Positions 28,872 through 38,234 of a DNA stretch of 64,000 bases are shown here, piece after piece. Source of the DNA: Fredinandcohnia aciditolerans (GTDB taxonomy: Bacteria > Bacillota > Bacilli > Bacillales > Bacillaceae_L); NCBI GenBank assembly GCA_003640645.1, contig QGHH01000012.1, positions 62,001 through 126,000 of the forward strand. Reading direction: 5' to 3'. The notes below the pieces were generated by a model, which worked only from the letters and a program-made list of their open reading frames with translations, did no database searches and had not been told where the DNA came from. A program made the position numbers and the translations under genes. The stretch's first letter is position 1. The number at the start of each line of letters is the position of its first letter.

Positions 28872-30527
28872 ATGCGAAAACTTCGTAAGCGGTTAGGAGA
28901 CTTACTACTTGAGTCGGGTCTGATAACAGAGAATCAATTAAAACAAGCGCTTGAGGACAAAACAGAGTCTCAAAAACTTGGGGATATTCTTCTTCAAAAA
29001 GGGTTTATAACCGAACAACAATTAATTGAAGTACTAGAATTTCAATTGGGGATACCACATGTTAGTTTATTCCGATATCCAGTTGATACGACATTAACAA
29101 ACCTGATTCCAAAAGAAATGGCGAGACGGCATTCTTTAATTGCTCTTCGAAAAGAAGGGGACAAGCTTTTTGTGGCAATGGCGGACCCAATGGACTTTTA
29201 TGCAATTGATGATCTACGTCTATTGACCGGATTTCATATTGAACCTGTCATCGCCTCAAAGGATGAAATCTTACGTGCTATTAATAAGTTCTATGATCTG
29301 GATGAAGGAGTAAAGGAACTTTTTAATGAAGCACCAACGGAAATCCAAGAAGAGAAAATTACAAATGAGGATTCACCGGTTGTTAAGTTAGTCAATCAAA
29401 TATTGCAAAATGCAATCCAACAGCGTGCAAGTGATATTCATGTGGATCCACATGAAACGAAGGTTATACTTCGTTACCGAGTGGATGGAGTGCTGCGTAC
29501 AGAACGTGCTTTACCGAAAAGCATGCAAGGAGTCTTAACTGCAAGAATCAAAATTATGGCAAATCTTGACATTACAGAAAGTCGAATCCCACAGGATGGC
29601 CGCATAAAAGTTAATCTTGAAGCACACCATATTGATTTACGTGTTTCAACATTGCCTACCGTTTATGGCGAAAAAATCGTAATGAGGGTCTTAGATTTAG
29701 GAAGCTCCCTTAATAATCTTTCACAATTAGGATTTAATCAAATTAACTTTAATAAATTTAAGAACTTAATTAAAAAACCTACGGGTATTGTATTGATCAC
29801 AGGCCCAACGGGGTCTGGTAAGTCTTCAACCCTTTACGCTGCTTTAAACCATCTTAATTCAGAGCATGTAAATATTATTACAATTGAAGACCCTGTTGAA
29901 TATCAACTTGAAGGTATTAATCAAATTCAAGTAAATGCAAATGTCGGAATGACATTTGCAAAAGGCCTAAGAGCGATATTAAGACAAGACCCTAATATCA
30001 TCATGGTAGGGGAAATACGTGATCGAGAAACAGCAGATGTAGCAGTAAGAGCTTCCTTAACGGGTCACTTAGTATTAAGTACTCTTCATACAAACGATTC
30101 TCTGGGAACAATAACTCGTCTGATTGATATGGGAGTTGAACCTTTTCTTGTTGCTTCTTCACTTTCGGGTGTAGTGGCCCAACGATTGGTTCGCCGGGTA
30201 TGCCGGGATTGTGGTCAACTGCAGGAACCTACCGTTCGTGAGCTCGAAATCTTCGTAAAACGTGGTATTTCAGTTGATAAGGTGAACAGAGGAAAAGGCT
30301 GCGGGACGTGTAATATGACGGGGTATAAAGGTAGAGTGGCTATTCATGAATTATTGGTAATTAATGATGATTTGAAAAGGGCGATTATGAATCGAGAATC
30401 CTACACGACCCTTCGTGAGTTGGCCATTAAAAATGAAACCATCTTTCTAATTGATGATGGACTTTTAAAGGTTCAGCAAGGATTAACAACGACTGAAGAA
30501 ATATTAAGAGTTACAACTGCTGAATAG
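28872..30527 (+). CDS. pilB: Type IV pilus assembly (extension) ATPase PilB
   Basis: Cytoplasmic hexameric secretion ATPase that powers pilus extension. The 551 residues have an MshEN-type N-terminal domain (KRLGDLLLESGLIT, KLGDILLQKGFIT), which in some homologues binds c-di-GMP. They also have Walker A GPTGSGKS at 311-318, the Asp box, Walker B IIMVGEIRD, the His box, and a zinc site of C444, C447, C477 and C480. The full c-di-GMP consensus was not checked residue by residue. 12 bp precede pilT. Confidence 0.95.
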   Translation: MRKLRKRLGDLLLESGLITENQLKQALEDKTESQKLGDILLQKGFITEQQLIEVLEFQLGIPHVSLFRYPVDTTLTNLIPKEMARRHSLIALRKEGDKLFVAMADPMDFYAIDDLRLLTGFHIEPVIASKDEILRAINKFYDLDEGVKELFNEAPTEIQEEKITNEDSPVVKLVNQILQNAIQQRASDIHVDPHETKVILRYRVDGVLRTERALPKSMQGVLTARIKIMANLDITESRIPQDGRIKVNLEAHHIDLRVSTLPTVYGEKIVMRVLDLGSSLNNLSQLGFNQINFNKFKNLIKKPTGIVLITGPTGSGKSSTLYAALNHLNSEHVNIITIEDPVEYQLEGINQIQVNANVGMTFAKGLRAILRQDPNIIMVGEIRDRETADVAVRASLTGHLVLSTLHTNDSLGTITRLIDMGVEPFLVASSLSGVVAQRLVRRVCRDCGQLQEPTVRELEIFVKRGISVDKVNRGKGCGTCNMTGYKGRVAIHELLVINDDLKRAIMNRESYTTLRELAIKNETIFLIDDGLLKVQQGLTTTEEILRVTTAE

Positions 30528-30538
30528 GTGGGAACTAA

Positions 30539-31585
30539 ATGAGAGAAGAAATCAATCGAATTTTATATTCAGCAAATGAACATAAGGCTTCGGATATTCA
30601 TATTACCGCTGGGGTACCACCAATATTTCGTATCAATGGTGAATTAAAAAGATACGGAAAAGAAATCTTAAAGCAGCCTGTAATTGAAGAAATATCAAAA
30701 GCAATCGTCCCAGAAGAAATGTGGGACCAATTCAAAGCAAAAGGTGAACTTGATTTTTCCTATGGAATCGCTGGCGTATCACGTTTCCGCGTTAACATTT
30801 ATATGCAAAGAAGCTGTCCAGCACTAGCATTTCGAGTAATCCCTACGTCTATTCCGACAATTGAAGATCTAGCATTGCCACAGGTTCTTAAAAAGATTTG
30901 TCAAAAACCTCAGGGCTTGATACTAGTAACAGGCCCGACAGGTAGTGGGAAGTCAACAACACTTGCTGCAATGATTCAGTATATTAACCAAACAATGAGT
31001 AAGCATGTTGTGACATTAGAAGACCCGATAGAATACTTGCATAAACATGGCTTGAGCATTATTGAGCAACGCGAGGTTGGAAGTGACACTCATAATTTTG
31101 CAAATGGTCTTCGCGCAGCATTAAGGCAAGATCCTGATGTTATTCTTGTAGGTGAAATGCGGGATTTAGAAACAACACAAACGGCTATTACAGCTGCAGA
31201 AACTGGCCACCTTGTGCTAGGCACTTTACATACAGTAAGTGCTCCTTCAACAATAGACCGAATCATTGACATGTTTCCCTATGCACAGCAGCCTCAAATC
31301 AAGATTCAGCTAGCAAACGTTCTAGTAAGTGTTATCTCACAGAGATTATTTCCAACCATTGATAGAAAGGGTAGGAAAGCTGCTACAGAAATCTTGCTTA
31401 ATAATTCAGCAGTTGCAAATTTAATTCGAAACGATAAAAATCATCAAATTAAAAATGTGATGCAAACAAGCCGTGCCGAAGGAATGCATACGCTGGAAAG
31501 CAATATTCTGGACTTAATCCGTGCCGGGGTTATTTCAAGGGAAATTGCAGAACCATTTATACAGGAGTTAAATTCAAATGGCTAG
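30539..31585 (+). CDS. pilT: Pilus retraction ATPase PilT
   Basis: Hexameric motor that depolymerises the pilus and gives twitching motility or DNA uptake force. The 348 residues carry the PAS-like N-domain (ASDIHITAGVPPIFRINGEL), Walker A GPTGSGKS at 132-139, Walker B VILVGEMRD, and the PilT-specific C-terminal AIRNLIRE-like motif as VANLIRNDKNHQI. That motif and the absence of the zinc site separate it from PilB. Its end overlaps pilC by 8 bp. PilT is absent from the B. subtilis competence pilus, so this is a retractile type IV pilus, not a plain ComG system. Confidence 0.95.
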   Translation: MREEINRILYSANEHKASDIHITAGVPPIFRINGELKRYGKEILKQPVIEEISKAIVPEEMWDQFKAKGELDFSYGIAGVSRFRVNIYMQRSCPALAFRVIPTSIPTIEDLALPQVLKKICQKPQGLILVTGPTGSGKSTTLAAMIQYINQTMSKHVVTLEDPIEYLHKHGLSIIEQREVGSDTHNFANGLRAALRQDPDVILVGEMRDLETTQTAITAAETGHLVLGTLHTVSAPSTIDRIIDMFPYAQQPQIKIQLANVLVSVISQRLFPTIDRKGRKAATEILLNNSAVANLIRNDKNHQIKNVMQTSRAEGMHTLESNILDLIRAGVISREIAEPFIQELNSNG

Positions 31586-32783
31586 ATATAAATATGAGGG
31601 AAGAGATAAATTCGGAAAAAAGTCCGGCACAATTTCAGGAACTTCTAAGACTGATGCAGTCACAACTCTGCGTGATAAAGGAATTAGGGTAATTAGCATT
31701 AATGAAGTACCTGAAACCTTATTAACGAAGGATTTAGCCATTGGCAATCCTGTTAAACTACGGGACTTTGTCATCTTTTTAAGACAGTTTTCAACCCTAA
31801 TTAAAGCCGGGGTAACCATTGTGGATTCAATGAATATTTTGGCACACCAAACAGAGAGTAAACCACTTAAAAATGCCCTGTTAGAAGTAGAGCAGGACCT
31901 TAGAGAAGGGATTGCCTTATCAACTGCTACTGCAAAGCATAAACGAATTTTTACTAACTTATTTACGAATATGGTACGTGTAGGTGAGGTTGGCGGAAGT
32001 TTGGATGAAACACTTGAAAACCTTGCAGTGTATTATGAGAAACAAAATAAAACGAGACAAAAGGTAAAATCAGCGATGGCATATCCAATCGTCATTGGAA
32101 TCGTTGCAATTGCTGTTGTCATCTTTTTATTAGTTTCTGTTGTCCCAACCTTTGTTGATATGTTTGCTGACTTTGGAGCAGAACTACCTGCTATCACAAA
32201 ATTTGTGTTAAACGCAAGTGTGTTTATGCAAAAGTTTTGGTGGCTTTTATTACTTTTAGGTATTGTCATTTATATTATGTTTATTCTGCTTAAACAAAGA
32301 CAAGAAACAAGATATTACTTAGATTATGCCAAAATAAAAATGCCCATTTTTGGGAAGTTGATTCAAAAGGCTGTACTTGCCCGTCTAACGAGAACACTAA
32401 GTTCCATGTTGAATAGTTCAGTACCTATTTTACAAGCGTTAGTTGTTGTTGAAACGATTGTTGAAAATGAAGTAATAGCGGACGTTATAAAGCAGTCAAG
32501 AAAGGCGCTAGAACAAGGAAAATCGATGACAGATCCGATGAAAAAGCACTGGGCGTTCCCACCGCTGATCATCCATATGATTGCGATCGGTGAAAGTACA
32601 GGTTCATTGGATGAGATGCTGGGGAAAGTAGCAGATTTTTACGAGGACGAAGTTGAAAATGCAACAGATCAATTAAAATCATTGATTGAACCATTAATGA
32701 TTGTATTTTTGAGCAGTATTGTCGGGACTATAGTCACGGCGATTCTGGTTCCAATGTTCGACATCTTTAATCAAATTCAATGA
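31578..32783 (+). CDS. pilC: Type IV pilus inner-membrane platform protein PilC
   Basis: 401 residues of the GspF/PilC family: two homologous cytoplasmic helical domains (first with RDFVIFLRQFSTLIKAGVTI, second with RLTRTLSSMLNSSVPILQAL) and three transmembrane helices, including one at the extreme C-terminus (MIVFLSSIVGTIVTAILVP). It couples PilB/PilT rotation to pilin insertion and removal. It overlaps pilT by 8 bp. Confidence 0.94.
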   Translation: MARYKYEGRDKFGKKSGTISGTSKTDAVTTLRDKGIRVISINEVPETLLTKDLAIGNPVKLRDFVIFLRQFSTLIKAGVTIVDSMNILAHQTESKPLKNALLEVEQDLREGIALSTATAKHKRIFTNLFTNMVRVGEVGGSLDETLENLAVYYEKQNKTRQKVKSAMAYPIVIGIVAIAVVIFLLVSVVPTFVDMFADFGAELPAITKFVLNASVFMQKFWWLLLLLGIVIYIMFILLKQRQETRYYLDYAKIKMPIFGKLIQKAVLARLTRTLSSMLNSSVPILQALVVVETIVENEVIADVIKQSRKALEQGKSMTDPMKKHWAFPPLIIHMIAIGESTGSLDEMLGKVADFYEDEVENATDQLKSLIEPLMIVFLSSIVGTIVTAILVPMFDIFNQIQ

Positions 32784-32925
32784 TGAAATTATGAAAAAAG
32801 ACACACCTTTGTAAAAAATATGTTTAAAATCATGTTATTCCGAACAAATTTCTAGTGTTTTCAACAGCATTTGCTATTATAATAAATAGTATAAATGGAC
32901 TAGTTCCTAAAAAGGAGAGGGAAAC

Positions 32926-33324
32926 ATGTTTAAAAAGCATTTGAAAAATCAAAAGGGGTTAACATTGATTGAATTGTTAGCAGTTGTTGTAATTTTGGGG
33001 ATTATTGCAGCAATTGCGGTGCCTGCTATTGGGAATGTGATTAATAATACAAGGGAAGATGCAATAGTAGCAGATGCAAGACAGGCTGTAGAATCTGCCA
33101 AACTGTTTCTCGCAAGTAATCCTGGTACAACTGAAACATCACTAACAAATACACAATTGGAAGATTATTTTGATGGTGGTAAATTAACTAGCTATACAGT
33201 TTCTGTTGATTCTGGAAAGGTAACTGGGATTACTTTTGCATATAACAGTAAAAACTATGAAGCTACAATAGAAGAACTCAGCACAGAGGGAACTGAACTA
33301 TCTAGTTTAGAAAAAACTACTTAA
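32926..33324 (+). CDS. pilA: Major type IV pilin
   Basis: 132 residues. Classical prepilin: KNQKG/LTLIELLAVVVILGIIA, cleavage after Gly11, Glu at mature +5, followed by AAIAVPAIGNVINNTREDA and a small C-terminal domain without Cys. The long hydrophobic N-helix and the position after pilC mark it as the main subunit. Its own candidate promoter includes TATAAT at 32878-32883, with only a weak TTTTCA upstream at a short spacing. AAAAGGAGAGG precedes the ATG, the strongest ribosome-binding site of the locus. A hairpin follows. Confidence 0.92.
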   Translation: MFKKHLKNQKGLTLIELLAVVVILGIIAAIAVPAIGNVINNTREDAIVADARQAVESAKLFLASNPGTTETSLTNTQLEDYFDGGKLTSYTVSVDSGKVTGITFAYNSKNYEATIEELSTEGTELSSLEKTT

Positions 33325-33341
33325 TAATAAATATTATTTTT

Positions 33342-33370
33342 ATAAGTGTAGCCTAAAAGGCTACACTTAT
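33342..33370 (+). other. Stem-loop after the pilin gene, no T tract
   Basis: A perfect 12-bp stem ATAAGTGTAGCC/GGCTACACTTAT with a TAAAA loop, followed by TAATAG, so not a canonical terminator. It likely protects the pilin mRNA 3' end or marks a processing site, uncoupling pilin from peptidase levels. Confidence 0.6.
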
Positions 33371-33390
33371 TAATAGAGGATGTTAAAACC

Positions 33391-34149
33391 ATGAGTTTTA
33401 TTTATTATTTATTTATATTCTTTTATGGCCTACTTTTAGGCTCCTTCTTCAACGTCGTAGGCCTCCGAATTCCAGCAGGCCAGTCTATTGTTCGTCCGCG
33501 TTCTGCATGCCCAACTTGTAAGCACCAACTGACAGCGATAGAATTAATCCCGGTATTTTCATACATATTACAAAGGGGCAAGTGTCGAAATTGTAAAACC
33601 CACATATCCCCTATATATGCTTCAATTGAATTTGCTACAGCAATTCTTTTCACGATTTCACCATTGCTGGTGGGATGGTCAAAAGAATTGATCATTGCAT
33701 GGACTTTAATATCATTATTGGTCATAATTTTCGTTTCAGACATCACATATATGATCATCCCAGATAAGGTTCTATTCTTTTTTACCCCATTACTTATTAT
33801 AGAGCGTATTTATGTGCCACTTGAACCATGGTGGGATATGATCACAGGTTGTATAGTTGGCTTTCTGTTACTCTATTTTATTGCTGTCGTTAGCAAAGGT
33901 GGGATGGGTGGAGGCGATATTAAACTTTATGCAGTCATCGGTCTTGCAATAGGTTGGAAACTTGTCCTTCTGTCCTTTTTCCTCGCTACTCTTATTGGTA
34001 CGTTTCTCGGATTAATCGGGATTGCAATTGGTAAAGTTAAAAAAGGAAAACCCATGCCGTTTGGTCCAGCCATTGTCGTCGGTACACTTATAGCATATTT
34101 CTGGGGACACAATCTTATCGCGATGTATATTGACCTAATAGGATTTTAA
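33391..34149 (+). CDS. comC: Prepilin peptidase / N-methyltransferase (ComC/PilD)
   Basis: Aspartic membrane protease that trims and N-methylates prepilins. The 252 residues have about seven to eight transmembrane helices, the zinc-binding loop C40-x2-C43 and C65-x2-C68, and the catalytic aspartates Asp117 (VSDITYMIIPD) and Asp176 (GGGDIKL). In B. subtilis comC is the sole gene between folC and spoIIB, so this is its positional counterpart inside a larger locus. It probably also processes competence pseudopilins encoded elsewhere. Confidence 0.94.
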   Translation: MSFIYYLFIFFYGLLLGSFFNVVGLRIPAGQSIVRPRSACPTCKHQLTAIELIPVFSYILQRGKCRNCKTHISPIYASIEFATAILFTISPLLVGWSKELIIAWTLISLLVIIFVSDITYMIIPDKVLFFFTPLLIIERIYVPLEPWWDMITGCIVGFLLLYFIAVVSKGGMGGGDIKLYAVIGLAIGWKLVLLSFFLATLIGTFLGLIGIAIGKVKKGKPMPFGPAIVVGTLIAYFWGHNLIAMYIDLIGF

Positions 34150-34166
34150 TAGTAAGGGGATACATA

Positions 34167-35138
34167 ATGGCTTTTACACTTTTTTCACCAAGTAAACTTG
34201 CTAATATCATTTTAAAAGATCATGTAATTCGTTATGTGGGTGTGAAACGCTCTAACCCTATTACAGTACATAAATTTCGAGAAAAATATTTACCCCCTGG
34301 TATTATTCAAGAAGGCAGAATCATTGAACGTGACACACTTCATTTAATTCTAGAAGAATGTATGACAGATTGGGGTATCAAAAATAATCAAGTCCGATTT
34401 ATTATTCCAGACTCATTTGTAGTCATTCGAAAGATATCGATTCCAAATGAAGTGAAGGATGATGAGATTTTAGGATATATTTACCTAGAGCTCGGAGCAA
34501 CTATTCATCTCCCTTTCGAAGACCCTGTTTTGGATTATAAAATTCTTTCTGAAGATGAAAAGAAAAAAGAGGTTCTCATTTTTGCAGCACCTGAGGATGT
34601 TGCTATCGAATACTCGTCCCTACTGGAGGATATTTCGTTAAAGCCTATTGCAGCAGATATTTCACCACTTTGTATGTATCGACTGTTTCATTTTTGTAAG
34701 AAAACAAGCGCAGAAGAACATTCGTTGTTGCTTCAATTTGATCTACAATCTGCAAGTATAAGTATTTTTCATCACGACATTCCTTTGTTTATGAGGCATA
34801 TTACCTTGGAAACGTCAATTGATGATTGGGATATCCAACAAAACTCTACCAAAACCTTAGCAGACATAAGATGGAACAGTCATCGCAGTAAGTTGGAAGT
34901 CCTGATAGATGAAATAACTAAAGAGATTGAACATGTGATGAATTTTTATAGTTTTAACATGTCACAGGGGAAAGAAAGAATTACAAATATTCTCGTTAGC
35001 GGGGATCACCCAAATCTTCCAGACATCACATCAACTCTTGTTGAACGATATGAAATTCCTGTTTGTACAATTGATACATTTGAGAAAATGCCTAGTCAAT
35101 ATTTTCTACCATTAGGATTGGCGCTAAAAGAGGTGTAA
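34167..35138 (+). CDS. pilM: PilM, actin-like pilus assembly ATPase
   Basis: 323 residues of the FtsA/actin-like PilM family, a cytoplasmic protein that binds the N-terminus of PilN. Visible are the second-lobe start in KPIAADISPLCMYRL, SASISIFHHD and a nucleotide-site segment TNILVSGDHPNLPDI near the C-terminus. The N-terminal phosphate-1 motif (DHVIRYVGVKR) is weak, as in Firmicute PilM proteins. It abuts pilN (2 bp). Confidence 0.85.
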   Translation: MAFTLFSPSKLANIILKDHVIRYVGVKRSNPITVHKFREKYLPPGIIQEGRIIERDTLHLILEECMTDWGIKNNQVRFIIPDSFVVIRKISIPNEVKDDEILGYIYLELGATIHLPFEDPVLDYKILSEDEKKKEVLIFAAPEDVAIEYSSLLEDISLKPIAADISPLCMYRLFHFCKKTSAEEHSLLLQFDLQSASISIFHHDIPLFMRHITLETSIDDWDIQQNSTKTLADIRWNSHRSKLEVLIDEITKEIEHVMNFYSFNMSQGKERITNILVSGDHPNLPDITSTLVERYEIPVCTIDTFEKMPSQYFLPLGLALKEV

Positions 35139-35140
35139 TT

Positions 35141-35809
35141 ATGCTTGTGGATATTAATTTACTACCAAGAAAAGAGTTTAAAAATCGAGCGAAATTACTA
35201 CTCCTTCTTATCATTCTTTGTGTTGCAATCCTTGGGTTTTTGTTTATCTTTTTACAATATAAACAAGCAACTTCACTTGAAGACAATCTAGCGAACCAAA
35301 TTGAGACACTACAAGAAAAACGAGCAGCAGAGGAACAAAAATATGCATCCGCAAATAATTCAAATAACCTAATCAATTTGGATAGAACTGTGGAGTGGGC
35401 AGATGGCTATTTTGTAGAGTCGGTACCGATTATAAATCATTTAACTAAGTTATTGCCTGAACGGGGTTTTGTTCAAAAATTTTCATACACAGAGGATGGA
35501 ATTGTTTCTTTAGAAGTTCAGTTTGATACCAATACAGAAAATGCTCATTATCTGGCTTTGCTTACTGAATCTCCATTTATTCGTTCAGCACGCCTATTGA
35601 CTGTCTCTACTACGCCAATTTTAGAAGAGAATGGGGATAAGGCCGATAATAAAGAACAATCGAACAATAATGGTAATGAGGTTGAGGATGCTCCAACTGG
35701 TGATTCAGTTGAAATAGACAAAAATAATGACATTCTGCCTAGGTATTTTGCTCAATATGAGATTATCTTTGAGAAGAGTGCCATTCGTTCATTACAGGAG
35801 GGAAATTAG
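35141..35809 (+). CDS. pilN: PilN, pilus alignment-complex membrane protein
   Basis: 222 residues. The short cytoplasmic N-terminus MLVDINLLPRKEFKNR contains the conserved INLLP motif that docks on PilM. One transmembrane helix (about 18-40), a coiled-coil segment and a ferredoxin-like extracytoplasmic domain follow. An acidic, Asn-rich linker near 165-195 is an insertion relative to Gram-negative PilN. It lies directly between pilM and pilO. Confidence 0.88.
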   Translation: MLVDINLLPRKEFKNRAKLLLLLIILCVAILGFLFIFLQYKQATSLEDNLANQIETLQEKRAAEEQKYASANNSNNLINLDRTVEWADGYFVESVPIINHLTKLLPERGFVQKFSYTEDGIVSLEVQFDTNTENAHYLALLTESPFIRSARLLTVSTTPILEENGDKADNKEQSNNNGNEVEDAPTGDSVEIDKNNDILPRYFAQYEIIFEKSAIRSLQEGN

Positions 35810-35811
35810 GT

Positions 35812-36606
35812 ATGACTCTCCAATTTTCACGAAAACAAATTATCTATTTGGTTATGTCTATCGTCTTTTTAGTTGGTGTTTATTATTTAACCTATTTTCT
35901 CTTAGTAAAACCAGTGAAGTTGAAAATATCTCAATTAGAGAAAAGTGTAAAAACAGAAGAAAGACTATTAGAGTTAATATCGAATAAACGTACGAACGAA
36001 ACGCCAAATATTAGTTCTACTGAAATTCAAAAAAGAATTCCAGTAGTTCCGCTAGTCGAGCAAATCGTCTTGGATCTTGAACGTGCAGAGACTTTATCTG
36101 AGAGTCGAGTTATTAGTATGTCTTATAGCGAAAGTGAATTCACATTATTCGATGAAACTCAACCTGTTGAGGAACAGGAAGCAACGAATCTCGAAAATGA
36201 AAAAAATGATCAAGCTTCGACTGAAGATGGGTCAGATGATGCCAATGAGACTGTGGAAGAAGTGAAGGATATTGATCCTGAACTTATCGATGGACTAAAC
36301 CAGATAACTGTAACATTACAAATCCAATCACCCACCTATCCCGATTTGGAGAAGTTCTTATCTGTTATCGAACACCAGACTAGAATAACAAGGGTGGATT
36401 CAATAAGCTTTTCAGGTACTCCGGAGTTGACATCTGTGGATCAAATGGCACAACCACTCGTGTATGATGTGACCATTTCAACTTTTTATATGTCTAAATA
36501 CCCTGAACTTGCTGAAGAGGCACCAAAACTTACGGTTCCCCCACCAAGCAACAAGGATAATCCTTTGGCAACAGGTTTAGAAAAGAAAAGTGAAGAAAAT
36601 GAGTAG
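35812..36606 (+). CDS. pilO: PilO-like pilus alignment-complex protein
   Basis: 264 residues with one N-terminal transmembrane helix (QIIYLVMSIVFLVGVYYLTY), a coiled coil (VKLKISQLEKSVKTEERLLE) and a periplasmic-type ferredoxin-like fold broken by a Glu-rich insertion (about 115-160). Order and topology fit PilO; sequence identity to known PilO is low. No PilP or PilQ gene follows, as expected for a single-membrane cell. Confidence 0.8.
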   Translation: MTLQFSRKQIIYLVMSIVFLVGVYYLTYFLLVKPVKLKISQLEKSVKTEERLLELISNKRTNETPNISSTEIQKRIPVVPLVEQIVLDLERAETLSESRVISMSYSESEFTLFDETQPVEEQEATNLENEKNDQASTEDGSDDANETVEEVKDIDPELIDGLNQITVTLQIQSPTYPDLEKFLSVIEHQTRITRVDSISFSGTPELTSVDQMAQPLVYDVTISTFYMSKYPELAEEAPKLTVPPPSNKDNPLATGLEKKSEENE

Positions 36607-36624
36607 CTGATAACCTAGTAAAGG

Positions 36625-36653
36625 ACGAGGCAAAGCAAAAATGTCTCGTTTTT
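36625..36653 (+). terminator. Terminator after pilO
   Basis: A 7-bp stem ACGAGGC/GTCTCGT (one G-U) with an 11-nt loop, then TTTTT. Confidence 0.65.
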
Positions 36654-36783
36654 AGCTGTTATCGCAGTATCATAAAAGTTTTATAAAATCTAAACATTAG
36701 TATAAAATAACAAAATGTAAAAAAATGGATTCGATGAAAAAACACTTTCCTAAACATTTAATGCAACTGTTAAAAGGAACTTG

Positions 36784-38160
36784 ATGATCTTTATAGAAAG
36801 ATGTGAGAGCAACTTGGAATCTCTTGTAATTGCAATTATTTCTCTTTTAATAATACTACCCATTATTTATTTTTTGCCTATTGGTTTTACTCACAAGGGA
36901 AAGTTACTAATTCTTTTTTGTGCATTTATCGTATTCACTATTGGTATCGCATTGAAGACAGTAATGAGTGTATGGCAAACTGGCTTAGTGTTAATACTGC
37001 TAGCAATAGGAGCTTCATATTTAATTGGAAAAAAATATGGAAATCAATTATTTATTCATGACGAAAATAGTGAAGAATACGAAGATCAAGTCATTAAATT
37101 TGAAATTGAAGATGATATTGAAGAAGAAATACGAAAGCAGGCAAACCCTCAAAAAGACAAGGCACTTCAAGTTGAGCGAGATATCGTTTCTCCTCAAACA
37201 CAAGCAGTTGATGAGGAATTTGTTGAAGAACTTGAACCAATTGTCAGTCAAAAAAATGATGAATGCATGATTGAAAATATACATGTTGAAAATGAAGAAC
37301 TTCCAGATGTCACGCACACAAACAATCAGGACGGAAATCACGAATTTGAGGAATTGCTCAAAGAAATTGAACTGGAATTAAATCCTCCTAATGAATTGCA
37401 AAAAACGGATGGGATTCTTGAATCATCTGAAGAAACGATAGAACTTGAACCAAACGATCTAGACGAAGAGGAAGATGAAATTCAAATGACTGCACCTTCA
37501 ACCCTTGAAGAAATTCAAATTGATAGTTTACCAGTCAATAAAGTCGAACATCCGAGTAAAGAAAGTGGTATAGAGGGTATCCCACTCATTGAACCTAGCG
37601 AAAAAAAGGTTGAAGAAATTGAGGATGATTCAACTGAAGAAGATGTTATTCTGTCCATTCCTGTTGAAAACGAGAATACAATTCAGGAAGTACAACTGGA
37701 GGCATCACAGAATCAGATTGGTGAAGCTCCGGAAATAAAAGAACTAGAAGAAACCGGAATAATAACATTAGAAAATGAGCAATTCGATGAATCAAAGGAA
37801 GATTATCCTAGTACTGAAATGATGGAAGCTGTTGAAGTAGAGGACGATACTCAAGGAAATCAAGACAATAATAACGTGCTAAGACAACAGCTCTTTGCTA
37901 CGATGATTTCTAAAATAAAACTTTCACGTAATAAAGTCTCAAATTCTCGCTATGAAAAGATAATTCTGGATCATCTCAATCCTCAACTTTCTGATCATGA
38001 TTATTATACTTTTGTTAGTTTATTAATAGAACATTATATAAATACAGGACAAATTGAAGAACTATCATCTTTACTATCACAAAATAGAGTTAGGTTTGAA
38101 AAATATCCTGTAATTTTACAAGAAATTAATTTTATTAAAGATGAATATTGCAAAATATGA
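36784..38160 (+). CDS. Uncharacterised Glu-rich membrane protein at the end of the pilus locus
   Basis: 458 residues, not recognised. Three hydrophobic helices lie in the first 80 residues (LVIAIISLLIILPIIYFLPI, LLILFCAFIVFTIGIAL, GLVLILLAIGASYLIG). A very acidic, probably disordered segment runs from about 90 to 355. A compact helical C-terminal domain covers about 365-458 (RQQLFATMISKIKLSR ... YYTFVSLLIEHYINTGQIEE), with a TPR-like feel. The start is ATG 36784, with a TTG directly before it and AAAGGA at good spacing. It follows pilO after a terminator, so it may have its own promoter. A scaffold or regulator of the pilus base is only a guess. Confidence 0.7.
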   Translation: MIFIERCESNLESLVIAIISLLIILPIIYFLPIGFTHKGKLLILFCAFIVFTIGIALKTVMSVWQTGLVLILLAIGASYLIGKKYGNQLFIHDENSEEYEDQVIKFEIEDDIEEEIRKQANPQKDKALQVERDIVSPQTQAVDEEFVEELEPIVSQKNDECMIENIHVENEELPDVTHTNNQDGNHEFEELLKEIELELNPPNELQKTDGILESSEETIELEPNDLDEEEDEIQMTAPSTLEEIQIDSLPVNKVEHPSKESGIEGIPLIEPSEKKVEEIEDDSTEEDVILSIPVENENTIQEVQLEASQNQIGEAPEIKELEETGIITLENEQFDESKEDYPSTEMMEAVEVEDDTQGNQDNNNVLRQQLFATMISKIKLSRNKVSNSRYEKIILDHLNPQLSDHDYYTFVSLLIEHYINTGQIEELSSLLSQNRVRFEKYPVILQEINFIKDEYCKI

Positions 38161-38234
38161 CGAAAAATAGCGAAGAACATGGTAAAATGAATGAAAAAAG
38201 ACGCATGAAAAAATAACTAGGTGTGGTGAATAGA

